Below are positions 45,214-57,376 of a DNA stretch of 64,000 nucleotides, in pieces. Origin of the DNA: Larix kaempferi (Eukaryota > Streptophyta > Pinopsida > Pinales > Pinaceae). Below the pieces are notes generated by a model, which was given only the letters and a program-made list of their open reading frames with translations, ran no database searches and had not been told where the DNA came from. The stretch covers positions 16,328,501 to 16,392,500 of the forward strand of contig BSBM01000600.1 of NCBI GenBank assembly GCA_027924585.1. Reading direction: 5' to 3'. The stretch's first letter is position 1, and every line of letters begins with the position of its first letter. A program made the translations under genes and the position numbers.

Positions 45214-46979
45214 AAAACATCCATGTTTGGGGATTTTTTGAGCATTAGTCCTTAATTAGAGTTGTTGTTTGTCGAAGCTCTGTGTCACTGATTGGCCGTT
45301 GAGATACACTATAGAAAACTTGTTTTCTCTAAGCCATTGGTTATTTGCCCATTTTCCTTTCCTTACCCGTGGGCTAGCTTTGCTCTACCCACGTACACCC
45401 ACCTTTGTTTACTCTAATGCTCGCGGGTATCCACAGGTTTTCCTTCGACAGTAGCGTACAACTCCGACTTTGGTTGATTTATGACTTTTGGTTGTTGCTG
45501 GGTTGGATTTGGATGATCCTGATTCTTTGTTGGCCTGTTTCTTGACTATTCCATGCCTTGGTTGTGACCAGAACTCTTCTTTTATCTTGGTTGAGCCTTG
45601 TTGGTTTTTTACCCATCTTTGGATTTAGCCTTGTTGGTTTTTTCCTTTTGAGCTCATTCCTTTGGCTGAGTCTTACTGTTTGGTATCTGCCGAGTTGTCT
45701 TAGTGATCTCCTTGGCATATCAGTGACTAGATAGTAGGATTTTGCTTGCATTTTTCATTTCCTTATATTGAAAAATACAAAAAAAATACATATAGTTTTT
45801 CATTTTCCTTTTGCTTATAAGAGAAAATGCAAAAAAAAAAAAAAAAATTTACTTTCTGTACTGCATCTTGCATTGAGTGCTTGCTACCTTCATTTAGGTT
45901 TTGCTTATGCATAGAAAATATAAAAGGATTGCATTTTTATTTCGAAACCGTTGGGTTGATTTTGCATGTTAGTGACATTGTTTTATTGGATAGATGAGTC
46001 TAGGATTTGACGATTTTGCATACTATTGAGTCATACACATCACTAGTTTCACGACCATATCCCTTGAGTAACCACAACCACTAAAATTAACGCTTAATCT
46101 TAAAATTGATTACACTGATTTTATTTATAGGGGACACCAACTAGCATAGGTTTAGAGTCTTGGAATAGATCATTGTGAGTTAACAATCCAAGACTACTAG
46201 ACGAAACATTAGGTGCCTAACCAGGGAGTGGAGGAATCCATGGTATATATTGATGTTCTTAGGAAGCTCTACTCAGACCAGAGTTAAACACGAGGTCACG
46301 AGAGGTTGGTTGAAGGGATATCCCTCTGATACCGGCTGAACATGGGAGATATTTCCAAGAATTTTTTGTATCTGGGGACTCTTGGGGGATTTGACCCTCA
46401 TTGAGTTTTGGGCTCAGCTACCCTGCCCATACGACAGATCCCACTTATGACTGTCCCCCTGATCATTGCTTATATTGCAGTGACCATAGTTTTCTTACCT
46501 AGGTATCGCATAGGGTACTTACAGTGGTTATGCTGTTTGTGTCCTGAGTCAGATAGGGATTGGACAACACAGTTGTTTGTTGCCAAGGGTTACGTCCCTT
46601 TGCACGCAGTGAAGCCTGGGTGTCTCTATAATTGATTCTGTTACCTCCGGCTATATTTTGGGAGTCTCAAGCCTCTCCTAGGAGAGACATACCGGCTCTA
46701 GTGTCAGGATCTCATTTAGCCACTCTGTTTGCCTGCTCTTGGCTGTAGTTTCTCTAGGTGTGTGCTTTTGATTTACTGTTTTTGATCGATAGTTGGCCAT
46801 AGGAGACGTTGTGATTTGATATTCTCTCTATAGATATCGTGGTGCAGAGTCCTACTCTCCACTGATCCCGTCGGTTAGTTGGTTTAGAACTAGTCGAACT
46901 TTCACACCGTGTTGCTCGGGGATGCCGGCGGGCTCCCTCTGAGTCTTCATATTCTTATGAGACATACGTAGTCAACTTT
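45214..46979 (+). other. Untranslated leader of the Gag-protease element
   Basis: About 1.77 kb without a supported ORF. Blocks such as CCACTAAAATTAA, GGGACACCAACTAGCATAGG and AGGGATATCCCTCTGATACCGG parallel the first Tat leader. An A-rich run lies at 45833-45847, and CTCGCGGGTATCC lies at 45419. Confidence 0.6.
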
Positions 46980-49134
46980 ATGATGGCTGCACATTCCGAC
47001 ATGGAAGAAATCCCCATGATTCCATTGGGTGGATTCGAACACACTTCAGACACCCCCACACCTCGAGAGGCCTGGGGGGGTGATCCACCTGAGACTCAAC
47101 CTAGTTCGATTTGGCTGAATCCACTCAAGAACGATCCATTCAATCCTTCAAATACGGATAATTATCTTTATGGGATGCCAACCTTACCTGATGATGAAGA
47201 TCCTATGATCAACGTTAACCCGTTCTCATATAGTATGCCCCGTTTCAACACAGTTGATCCTCCCACTGCGTTTGGTAGTCATGCTGGCACTAGTCATGGT
47301 GTTAGCAACATTGCACCCACTGGGGGCAATACCCTCGCTGGGGGAACCACGTTGTCCACTCACACACATAATATGGGGACTGGTCATAATCCTCCTCACA
47401 ATGCTAATGTTGGAAGAACACCGCCTCCTAGGACTACCCAACCTAATAGGAACACTGTTCGAAACACGACTCACCATCCACCACCTAACACACATATCGT
47501 TACTCATCAACCCAGGACCAATTTCGTGAATGTTAATTCTCCTCCTAACCACGGGGGTGTACATATACCGCACACTTTTGCGTCCACCACCACTACTAGT
47601 AATGCTAATGTAGGAGGTGGGAATATATCTTATCTTCATGGTCATAACGCCACCATTCCTGCTACTAGTAACACCAACATTGGGGTTGGGAACACTTCTC
47701 ATGCTTATGGTCACCACACGACTGCTCACGCTAATCCTAATGCTGGGGGTGGGAACATACCTTACAATTATGGTCATTACAACTCGGTTCCTGCTACGAA
47801 TAGTACGTATATGCCCCATACTTATGGTGGCAACCCTTACTACAACACAGTCAGTGCTGGCCACCAGTTTAACCCATCTCAATACGGTGCCCAAAATACT
47901 TATATACCTGCTTACTCTCATATGGGTCAGGTCGGGGGAGGTTATCAACCTTATGGCCATGGTCAAGCTTATGGTTCGCCAGGTCCTCATTATCAGCAGT
48001 TTAATGCCCATGGTCAAGCTTTTGGTCCACCTTACAATTCGGTTCCATTCAACCAACCTTTTATGGGAGATTATAATCAAGCTTTCCAACCGCAGCTCCC
48101 ATTCCTTGCACACTTGAATCTTCCGGATCTTTCGAAGCTCACGAATGATCTGGTGTTTCACGACCCTAATTGGCCTCCGGTCCCTACCAATCTCCCTTCC
48201 AACATTCCTAAATTTGAGGGGAAAGGTGGTGAGGACCCGACGGATCATGTCACAACATTTCACCTTTGGTGTTCTTCCAACTCATTGAATCACGATTCCG
48301 TTAGATTACGACTATTTCAATGCACCCTCACGGGGGCAGCTGCGAAGTGGTATGTTAAGTTTCCTAGGAACACTTATAGGAGATTCAATGAGATCGCTTT
48401 GGTTTTCTTGGACCATTTCCAGTTTCTGGTTTGCTATGATACTGGTACTGAACTCTCGTCTACCTTCCGTCAGAATAAAGCCACACATATTTCTGACCAC
48501 GTTCAAGAGTGGCATCGGCGGAAGAGATTAGTGAAATCCAACATTCCTCCAGAATTTATGTTGGAATGGTTCCTCAAGTCCTTAATCCCATACATCGCTA
48601 AGGATGTTTCGATGTCTGGCATTGTGACTTAGGAACAAGCCATCTTGAAAGTCCAGTTAGACCTACTATACTCTCAGTCTGGCATTTTATATGACATTAT
48701 TCCTGACGCACCGAGAACACGCCATTAGCCCAAGTCAATTCCTGGACCACATGCTGATGGCATCGTGGGATCCGCAAGTACTCGCCCTATAGATTTGGTG
48801 GCTAATCAAATGCAAAATTTGTCGCTAAACCAATCTACTCCTAGACAGGTTCACACCTTGTCTACTTCCACCCCGTCGTCTGATGTACACAATGTGCAAT
48901 CAACGAAATCGTCAGGTAACTAGCAATCTAGTGGTAAGAAAAAGGGGAGAAACAACCGTAGGGGTGGAAACAATGGGAATAACAATAACAGCAATCGCAA
49001 TACTCCTCGTAAAGAGAATTCCAACCCTCCTCAGGAAGGTGAAAATGCTCATGAGGACCGTAAACCTAGGTGTAAGGTGAAGTTTCCTTGCAAGCTCTGT
49101 GGGGAAGACCATCTTACTCACTTATGTCCTTGAA
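46980..49134 (+). pseudogene. gag: Gag with Asn/Gly/His/Tyr-rich N-terminal domain
   Basis: ATG 46980 opens 550 codons to a TAG at 48630 (normally a Glu or Gln codon before EQAI). The N-terminal 350 residues are low complexity, with repeats built on NVGGGNI, YGHH and NPNAGGGNIPYNYGH and many Tyr, Asn and Gly; this is prion-like in composition. The core is at residues 375-550 (LNLPDLSKLTNDLVFHDPNW, IPKFEGKGGEDPTDH, FHLWCSSNSLNHDS). Frame 0 continues past more stops to the zinc knuckle CKLCGEDHLTHLC (CX2CX3HX4C) at 49095-49133. Confidence 0.88.
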
Positions 49135-49492
49135 TTGAAGAAGCATCGAAACATTTGGCACAAAGCCCAGTTATGTTGAAGGATCCCCTTCCTCATCATC
49201 AAAACATGGCTTTGCATGCTCCCACCACTGGTTATGGACCTACTGAGATGACAACGTCTTCTTCCAATACTAGTGGTTATGGATGTGCGAATATGGTTCA
49301 ATCGGAGGTTAGTGTTGCCACTCGTCAACGGATTATGGTGCACCACAACCTAATATGGGGAGTGAGCCTCCCCCTCCTCCTGAAAATTCCTTGCATATCG
49401 AGAATCCCTCTAATATGCCATAGATACCGAAAGGTGTTCTTAAGCGCTCTACGCATAATCCTAATGTTCGAGCCGCCCATAACTACTCAATT

Positions 49493-50875
49493 GTGGAAGA
49501 TTTGGGCCAAACTCCATGTGCCATGTCGGCTCTTGAAGTCTTGCAGGCCTGTCCTTCTCAAAAGCATGCCCTTTTGAGTGCGTTAGGAGTTCAGGATGGG
49601 GAAAGTCTTAGTGTTATCAAGTTTGATACTACTGATGTTCAACCTCGCTTACCTTACCACGTGGCTTTTCAAATCCAGGTGGCATGTCTTCAGAATTTTG
49701 TCAAATGTACTATGGTTGATGAAGGTGCTTCCACGTCAGTAATGTCATTAAATTGTTGGAAATCTCTTGGCTCTCCTCCTCTACTCGCGTCCAAAACCAC
49801 ACTCATTGCATTCGACGGTCAGTCTTTTAAGTCGCATGGAATTATCCCTTCCCTTTTTGTCTGCTTAGGAGGTAAATATGTGCCTATTGAAGTCGATGTG
49901 GTTGATACGCCCATCGACTACAACCTGTTACTGGATCTAAATTGGATGTACACTATGAAGGATGTCGCATCCACTTTATTCAGAGTTATCTGCTTTCCTC
50001 ATGAAGGCAAGATTGTGACCATCGATCAGCTGGATTTCGTTAACACTCCTTCCACAGCATGCACGGGATCCATAGTCCCGCAGGTTACTGATTCTCAGCT
50101 AGCAACTGAGAACATAGGTGTTGGTATGTACCCTTCATTGATGGGAACTTATAGTTTTCCTGCACCTGTGAACTTCATCGGAACTATTTCCGATGATGCG
50201 TCTCCTCCTTTGCATAATGTACCATTCTGGACTTCATATTTTGATGATCCGTGGACTTTACCGTCCACGAGTTCTACGTCTGGAGACATTGCGCACGTCA
50301 GGATTTCTATGCCACTGTCTGTTACTGAGCTTGCTTACCAAGATATTCAACAAGCCACTTCAAAGCCGGATCTCTCTTCTTCATGGACAGGGGAAGAAGA
50401 TCCCGTTATGCTGCCCACATGTGCAGTCGACCCATCTTATTCACATGATTTCCTCGATGGTATTCTACCTTCAGATGAAATTTTTATCAAGGCCATGAAT
50501 GGTAATGACAAGCCTTGGGAGGATTCTCATCATCAATTTTATTTCCTTCCTACCCTTGATCTTATTGAACGAGATGAGCCTCAAGTACAACCTGCCATGC
50601 ATTGGGATTTTGATCCAGGCATAGTTTTGTCTAGACCCCATTTGACATTAAAGTTTGATCTCCCTAGTAATGAGTCTGTAGACTCTCCTATAGATCCACA
50701 AATTGGTGATCCTGATGAGTTCGATTCTACTTCTAGAATTTCCAACTCCGATGATGATGAGTTTGCCACTGCAGATTCCTCCATGTCCTTTAGCTTTGCT
50801 CTTCATTCCGAAGTTGATCATTTTGGTCCCTCAGGTGTTGGTACTATGGCACCTTCAGTGGTTAGCTCTCCCTGA
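49493..50875 (+). pseudogene. Protease and downstream acidic region of the Gag-protease element
   Basis: A 460-residue open frame (frame 2, so shifted relative to Gag). The retropepsin motif is VDEGASTSVMS (Asp codon 49718) and the partner block VDTPIDYNLLLDLNW. The C-terminal 150 residues are acidic and Ser-rich, ending TMAPSVVSSP and TGA. The segment PWEDSHH matches the region just before RT in the first Tat element, so the coding part stops where RT should begin. This indicates loss of RT-RNase H-integrase by deletion. Confidence 0.85.
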
Positions 50876-53085
50876 ATTATGTCTGAGGGTGATAATAGTG
50901 AAGTTGAAAATGTTTCTACTGCAATGACTTGTATCAAATTTTTATTTATGTTCGTTTTAAAGATGATCTTAGTACTTATGTTTCTTGGAGACAGGATTCT
51001 TAGCTGGACTTATACTTGTTTACTGGTCCTTTTCAACATTTGCTTCGGTCATGGCAGGAATATTCTGAACCTTGCATATAGGTTTTGGCCTCACCATTGT
51101 TATGATGCACTTGAACCTATTACTATCCGAATTCGCAGACACCCCCTGAGTGTCCTTATCTTGCTCATGTTCCTTGCATTAAGCACAGCTTTGTCCCATG
51201 CACTTGGAACTAGTCTTGCATGTCCCTGACACTTGTCTTTTCTCATTACAAGCATTATTCCATCTCTCCTTTGAGCTCGTTAAAAACAGTAAGGATGTCA
51301 TGAGTTTACTTTTTCGGGCTCGTTAAACCTTTACGAAAAAAAAATTATAAAGTCCTTTTTAAGCCCTTGTTAGACTTTTTCAAATCAAACAAGATTGTCG
51401 AGTATACTTTTCATTTCAGACTCGTTAAAGGATTTGAAGCGACATTCACTTAGGTATGAGTTTACCCCTTTTCCGGACCTTTCTTGATTAATTACGAAAA
51501 AAGTATAATCTAGTCATACGTAACTAGAAGATTTCTTCTCTCATTGTTTTACACTTTTTCGGGTGAGGAGACTAACTTTACAAAAAAGGACTTCCCTTTT
51601 ATGTCCAGTTGTGATTCTATTGCATTATCCTGCTTGCCACTTGAGCCTTGTGTCGGCTCCCACTTACTCACTTATTAGCCATGTGCCTGAGCACTTTACC
51701 TTCCAAGCCAAGCAGAGCCTTAATTTATCTTTCGCAGCTTGATGACCCTTTACCTTGAGGGAACATTCCCCCGAGTGTCTGCATCCTACACATGCTTCCT
51801 TGCATTGATCATAGGTATGTTCCACTGCTTGGGACTAGTCTGCTCGCTATTTGATACTCGTTCCCTCACTTGTTGTACTATAAGCAATTTTATTCTTTTT
51901 CAAGCTTTTCCCAAATATGAAAAAGACCAAAAAATCAAATATTCCAAAAAGCCGGACGGGATTATGGTTACTACTTCTAGTTGGCAACTATTGTGTTGCC
52001 TTTGAACAGAGCATTCATTCCACTCCGTACATTATGAGTCAGGAATATAGTTGGACCTTAGGAGCTGTACTTGTTTCTCAGTTTACTCCACCGATTGGTT
52101 AAGCTTCCAGTCATTATGGAGCCCTTTGTGGTGCCTCCTGCATCACACAGTCTATATAGAATCTATGCTGCCTTAGTCTATCCATCTGCTCATGCTCTTG
52201 TTCAATGGATGTCCTGAAACCAGAGTCGGCCACTCCTCGGATCTCTTGACTATTGCATGTCGGCCATCCTTATTGAGTCAATCCGTTTCACCTGAGCTCT
52301 TCCAAATATTTCAGCATAGCCGGTACCTCATGCTGGTTGATGGGGGATGCCTTAATGCCCTCCTTCCATCCAATCTCGTTCCGTCGACTTCAACCCATTT
52401 ATTCCAGGAATTGAGGCTTAGAGTTCGGTTGAGTACCTTGAGGCTTGCAGTCATTAGTGGCAGGTTCTCTCGCCATCGACAGTTTTGGGAATACATCAAT
52501 GTCCCTTGATCGATGGATTCATCCTAGTGTTCGACTTCAACACATCTATTCACACTCCGATGATTGTGCTATGTGCCTTGATGCCCATTTTCATTATCGG
52601 TGGGTTATCTCGCGTCTATTAACAGTATACATCATTGACCGGTAATCAGACGATGTCACATCAGGTTCAACCCCAACTCCTTTATTCACTTGATGGGACT
52701 TGCACCATCGAAGACTTGTGTAGAAGACCCCAGGAGATAGTGGCATTCAATATGCTACTTATGATTATGGCTTTACATCTGAGATATCACCTCTCAGATA
52801 TCAATAGTTTGTACCTCCAGTTTGCACCAGTTGTTTCCTTTTCAGTAGGAGACCATATCTTACTGTAGAGGGATCATGGCTATGATCACTTATGACATGT
52901 ATTCATCATGTACTTCCTATTCATGGCCATTGTATCATATTGTTGTACTATACCGACATGTATTCAAGGATACTATTGTATTATGACAAGCAAGCTGCTC
53001 CTTCCGCTTGTGTCTCCATCACTCCACTTCTAAGATTTATAATGTATTTCGGCCATCGTAGCATCAGTCTCTGACCTCACACATT
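50876..53085 (+). other. 3' non-coding region of the Gag-protease element
   Basis: No supported ORF. 51300-51600 carries decayed hairpins like those in the first Tat element, the best being ACTTTTTCG (51308) with CGAAAAA (51334). Later blocks match 32000-33200. Confidence 0.6.
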
Positions 53086-53095
53086 AGGGGGCATC
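53086..53095 (+). other. Polypurine tract of the Gag-protease element
   Basis: AGGGGGCATC directly before the 3' LTR, identical to the first Tat element. Confidence 0.75.
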
Positions 53096-54037
53096 TGTTA
53101 CAATGTAATTTTCCACCTTGTGAGTATCAGCATTCTTTGGCCTATAAGATCCATTTCACTGACTCAGATCCACTTTATATCCTTCAGACACTATTTTTCT
53201 CTATTTTTCCCCTGTATGCTAGCTGCATCATTACAGTGGGCATACCCGCGAGTTGCATTACTATAGCGCACGGGGGTAGCATGTAAAATGTTAAAAATCA
53301 CTAGTTTATTACTTTTTACTCCCAAAAAGCGGTTATTGGGTGACCTTTGACCCTCCATCTGCCCAAGAAATGCCTTGATGTGTCCTTTCACTTACCTTTG
53401 AGAGGACTATATATTGAGCACATATGGCTTATAAACAGGAGGAGAAAGAAGAGCAAGAGAACTCTAGTGGATTTTTGCCCTATCTTGAGTCTACACTCAT
53501 TGATCCTTGTAGTTGTGAACCTTTATGTCAACCTTCCAAACTCTTTTCATAGTTTGAGTTTTCCATTCATGGAGGATTCAAGCGGTGGAGGCATAAGTGG
53601 ATTGATCCAGATCTTGGTTCAGATTGGTTGCCGGCAAGAGGTCGTATCACATTGTACTTCTTCTTGTTTATTAATAGAAATACTCATATTCTCGTCCATT
53701 AATGTTGTAAATGTTGTTTATTCTACATTGGGTTGCATTTGCTTATAATATCATGGACCATTGCTATTGATGATGTTAATGTTGTTTATATATATTATGT
53801 ACTTGTCGTATATTGGATATCAAGACTAATTTGCAGATTCAAGTGCACGGATCGAAAGCTCCAACAGGGTTCTACATCAAATGTTTGGATCGAGGTTGGT
53901 TATATTCTTCACCACCTTAGCATTGTCATTTATATAGCATAATACTGAGAATAGAGTTAATTTCTGGTAGTCAGCTATCTACATCAAACGTTTGGGTCGA
54001 GGTCTACCCCAAGCCATAGTGATTTTTCTCCAATACA
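53096..54037 (+). repeat. 3' LTR of the Gag-protease element
   Basis: Starts TGTTACAATGTAATTTTCC, ends CTCCAATACA, followed by ATGAC. It carries an extra approximately 16-base stretch near 53985 that duplicates the text ACATCAAACGTTTGG from elsewhere in the LTR. Confidence 0.93.
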
Positions 54038-54480
54038 ATGACAGGCATCTATTTAACATGAACGAATGACCACCATTTTGGAGGGTAATCAAATCATCAA
54101 CATTGTTGAATCTTTATGGGCTCGTCTAGTATATATTTAGGGGTTAGGTTGAGAGAGGAGGGGGGTTCAGTGGTAGGGGGAGGACATTGGAGGGTTGTTA
54201 GTGGTATGGGGAGGATTAAGAGAGAGAGAGAGGGGGGGGGATTATCTCTCAAGGAACACATAATGACATACATCTATTTAGCATGAAGGAATGACTACCA
54301 TTTTGGACAAGAATTAGAATGACCAGTTTTGTTGAATATTCGTGGGATTGCCCACTAAATATTTAGGTGGTAAGCGTTAGAGGTTAGGTTGAAAGAGGAT
54401 GGGGGGCTAGTGGCAGGGGGAGGAAATGAGGGGGTTGTTAGTGGTAGTGGGGAGGGGGTTAGGTGGAGGAGTAGGGGATT
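54038..54480 (+). repeat. Tandem satellite, right part
   Basis: The satellite phase interrupted at 44266 resumes at the target duplicate ATGAC; the next ATGAC landmark is at 54263, one unit (225 bases) later. Units then lose regularity and expand GA runs. Confidence 0.75.
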
Positions 54481-54678
54481 GAGAGAGAGTGAGTGAGAGC
54501 ATGGATTATTAAGTGTTAGGTGGAGGAGAGAGAGATATATATTTTGGGGACATGGTTAGAGGTAGGGGGAGGGGTATTATAAGGACAGATAGGGAGGGGG
54601 TTTAGGGGTAAGTGGAGTAAGAGAAATGGATCAGGGGATGGGAGGAGTGTTGGTGGTTAGTGGTAGAGGGTTATGGGT

Positions 54679-54732
<54 letters not shown>

Positions 54733-55080
54733 GGTTAGTGGTATTAGTAGCAGAGAGAGGGGGGGGATGGTCAAGGTAGGGGGTATAGGGGCGAGAGAGA
54801 GAGAGAGAGGGGGGGGTAGGGGTAGGAGGGTGAAGAGTGGGGGGTTAGAGAGAGAGAGAGAGAGAATTGGGGGCATGGATAGTGGTAGTGGGGAGGTGGA
54901 TTAGGAGAGAGAGATGGGGGTTAGGGGTAGGGAGAGTAGGGAGAGAGAGATTTAGGTGTTTTAAGTGGTAGGATTAGGAGAGAGACTATGAGAGAGAGAG
55001 GAGTGGGTTATTAATGGTAGGGGAGGAGTAGGGGGAGAGGGAGAGAGACATAATGGGGGATGGGGGTGGTTAGTGGTAGG

Positions 55081-55125
<45 letters not shown>

Positions 55126-55587
55126 GGCGGTTAGGGGTAGGTGGAGGAATAGGGAAGAGAGAGAGAGGGGGGGGGTTAGTAAGGGTTATGGGGAGGAGTG
55201 GAGAGAGGGGGAGGAGGGGGGTTATTAGTAGTGAGATGTGAGGGGGGTACATAGAGAGAGAAATATATGTGAGTGCAGTTGGTTAGTAGTAGGGGGGAAG
55301 GGATATTAGGAGAGACAGAGAGAGAGGGTGGGTTTAAGGATGGGGGAGTAAGTAAGAGAGAGATAGAGAGGTGTGGGTAGAGATTGGGGTTAGGGGTATG
55401 GGTAAGGGGCTGAGGAGTGGGGGGTTGAGAGAGAGAGGGGGGGGGATAATGGTGATTAAGGTTGGGGGTGGATGGGATTTACAAAAGAGAGAGACATATT
55501 AAGGGGGTTAAGGGTTTATGGAGGAGGGGGTTGTGGGAGAGAGAGAGAGAGAGAGAGAGAGGATAAGTGGGGTTAATGGTTTGGGGA

Positions 55588-55633
<46 letters not shown>

Positions 55634-55900
55634 TTAGGGGTGGGGCGAGGAGTGATAGAGAGAGGGAATGGGGATATGGTGGGGCGAGGAGTGATAGAGA
55701 GAGAGGTGATGGGGCTAGGGGTTGGGAGATGAAGGGAGAGAGAGATATATAGATGGGGTAGTTAGTAGTCGGGGGAGGGTGATAGGATTTATATAGAGAG
55801 AAGGAGAGAGTGTGGGGAGGTTAGAGAGCAGGGGGGTTAGGGATAATGGGAGAGAGAGGTGGGGTTAAAGAGATAAAGAGGGAAAGAGAGAGAGAGAATA
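54481..55900 (+). repeat. Purine-only (GA)n and G-run tract derived from the satellite
   Basis: The plus strand is almost entirely G, A and a little T. (GA)n runs lie at about 54680-54730, 55085-55122, 55541-55561 and 55583-55625, interspersed with GGGGTTAGGGGTAGG-like satellite text and G runs of 6-9. Predicted ORFs here are low-complexity artefacts. Confidence 0.85.
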
Positions 55901-56699
55901 AATTAAATGCTAGGTAATAATAACACACACGCATTTATTAATGTGCACGTGTTAATAATGCGTGCGCATTATTTTTTATTTAAAAATGCGCCCGTGTTAC
56001 CAATTCAAACACATTTCAGATTTGAAAAGAGTTTGGCTTGAATGATTTTTTGCACTTTCGTGGTGGATGAGTTGTTTGCTTTGGTTTTTAGGTTTGGATT
56101 GTTAAACCTGTGGTTTGGGCTTGCAACTAACAAAACACATCCATTTTTTCATTTCCCAATTTTTCAACCTCAAATCTACATATGCTAGAATGGTTTGTTG
56201 CTAATGAAATTACACAAACTTATAGAGATTTATGTGTAGATTCCAAATACATATTTGTTTGAGGAAGACAATATTGTTTTATATTTTATATTTATTTTTA
56301 TTTGGTCATATGTCAAATTTATAAAAAACCATAGGTTTCTTATTTACTTTGTAACTTTCGATCACTTCGCCTATTTTGAAAATGAAAAAGAAACCGCACA
56401 AGTGTAGACGAAGATGAAGACACTAAAAATTTAGTTCATTGATTGTTTTAAGATCCTCATAGCAGGGCCTAATGCTCCACCTTCTCATTATGGGGCTTCA
56501 CTGACTTTCATAATTTAAAAAACATATATAAAATTAACATTAAAAATTATCGAAACATAGTGCCGCACAAGAACTCCCTATTAACTACAACCTTGCAATT
56601 GTTTAAAAAAATAGTGTTTATAATCATTTTCCATAAATAAATGTTATATATTTTCGAATGTAACTTGATTGTCTACCTTTCACCCTTTTACACCATGGA
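55901..56699. other. No gene; one CG-rich alternating palindromic stretch
   Basis: 55920-55990 holds ACACACACGC, GTGCACGTGTTAAT and AATGCGTGCGCATT, alternating purine-pyrimidine and palindromic. The rest is AT-rich without features. Confidence 0.5.
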
Positions 56700-56814
56700 G
56701 GATGACCATTCATGGCATACATGTGGTTAATCTATCTGATTGTGTATTTTTACTTGTCTATGGTTAGTCTACAGTATATTAGGCAATCTACCTAATCGTG
56801 TATTTTTACTTGTC

Positions 56815-56981
56815 TATGGTTCAAATTTGGAAGGGGTAGGGTATGTACACCTCTATAGACCTTAGAAATTACATCACTTAGAGGAAGAGAGGGTCTCTTG
56901 TTCCACAAACAAGGGGGTCTCATACACCAACTTGGTGTCTAGCTTAGTTGACCTTAAAAATAGATTATTATTATTATTATT
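56815..56981 (+). repeat. tRNA-derived SINE, copy 2 (5'-truncated)
   Basis: Starts at the B-box-like GGTTCAAATTT. It then has GGGGTAGGGTATGTACACC, CCACAAACAAGGGGGTCT and ACACCAACTTGGTGT, and ends in a (TTA)n tail at 56965-56981. It matches copy 1 at 5577-5772 in the same block order. Confidence 0.7.
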
Positions 56982-57070
56982 AAACCCTCAACAATATTTT
57001 ATAATTTATTGGAACAATCTATTTATTCTAAGTTTTGAACTTTATTGTGGGTTTTGGCCAGAATTCGTAA

Positions 57071-57170
57071 TTTTTTTTGGTAAAATCCAAATTTGGAAGT
57101 TTTTAAATTGTGTTTTTTAATCTATAAATAGATTTAGCATGCTCGAATACTCTATGGCACCCCAAAAAAT
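57071..57170 (+). repeat. Left inverted repeat flanking the Agenet gene
   Basis: TTTTTTGGTAAAATCC ... AATCTATAAATAGATTTAGC ... AATACTCTATGGCACCCC. It is about 80% identical to the complement of 59725-59815. TATAAATAG inside it could act as a TATA box. Confidence 0.6.
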
Positions 57171-57376
57171 TAGACCGGTGCTTGATAGATTTGAGTTTAA
57201 GATGGATCTATGCTAGTTAATTATTACATTTACATAGTTGAATCCAAACTATAAAAATCTAAGTAACTTAACAACCATAGCCATTTTTTGGATTGCCTAT
57301 TTGTTAATGTATTTTTACTTGTCAAATTTAATACCTACTAACTAAATATTATATAATTAAATTTGATGAATTAAAC

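Larger units (their letters stand above)
44267..54037 (+). mobile_element. Second Tat-family element, Gag-protease only, about 9.8 kb
   Basis: LTRs 44267-45192 (926 bp) and 53096-54037 (942 bp), target duplication ATGAC on both sides (44262-44266, 54038-54042). tRNA-Arg primer site, long leader, Gag, protease, then directly 3' non-coding DNA with no RT, RNase H or integrase. Gag, protease, leader, purine tract and primer site all match the element at 18.6-34.2 kb. LTRs differ by about 6% by eye, so it is older. It would need a related autonomous element. Confidence 0.93.

Noticed and set aside
47226-48263. 345-residue minus-strand ORF
   Set aside because: It lies exactly antisense to Gag and is open only because of the repetitive Asn/Gly/Tyr codons on the plus strand; no domain is recognisable.
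54626-55752. Several ORFs made of Arg-Glu repeats and their antisense Leu-Ser copies
   Set aside because: Pure translation of (GA)n; no complexity and no gene context.
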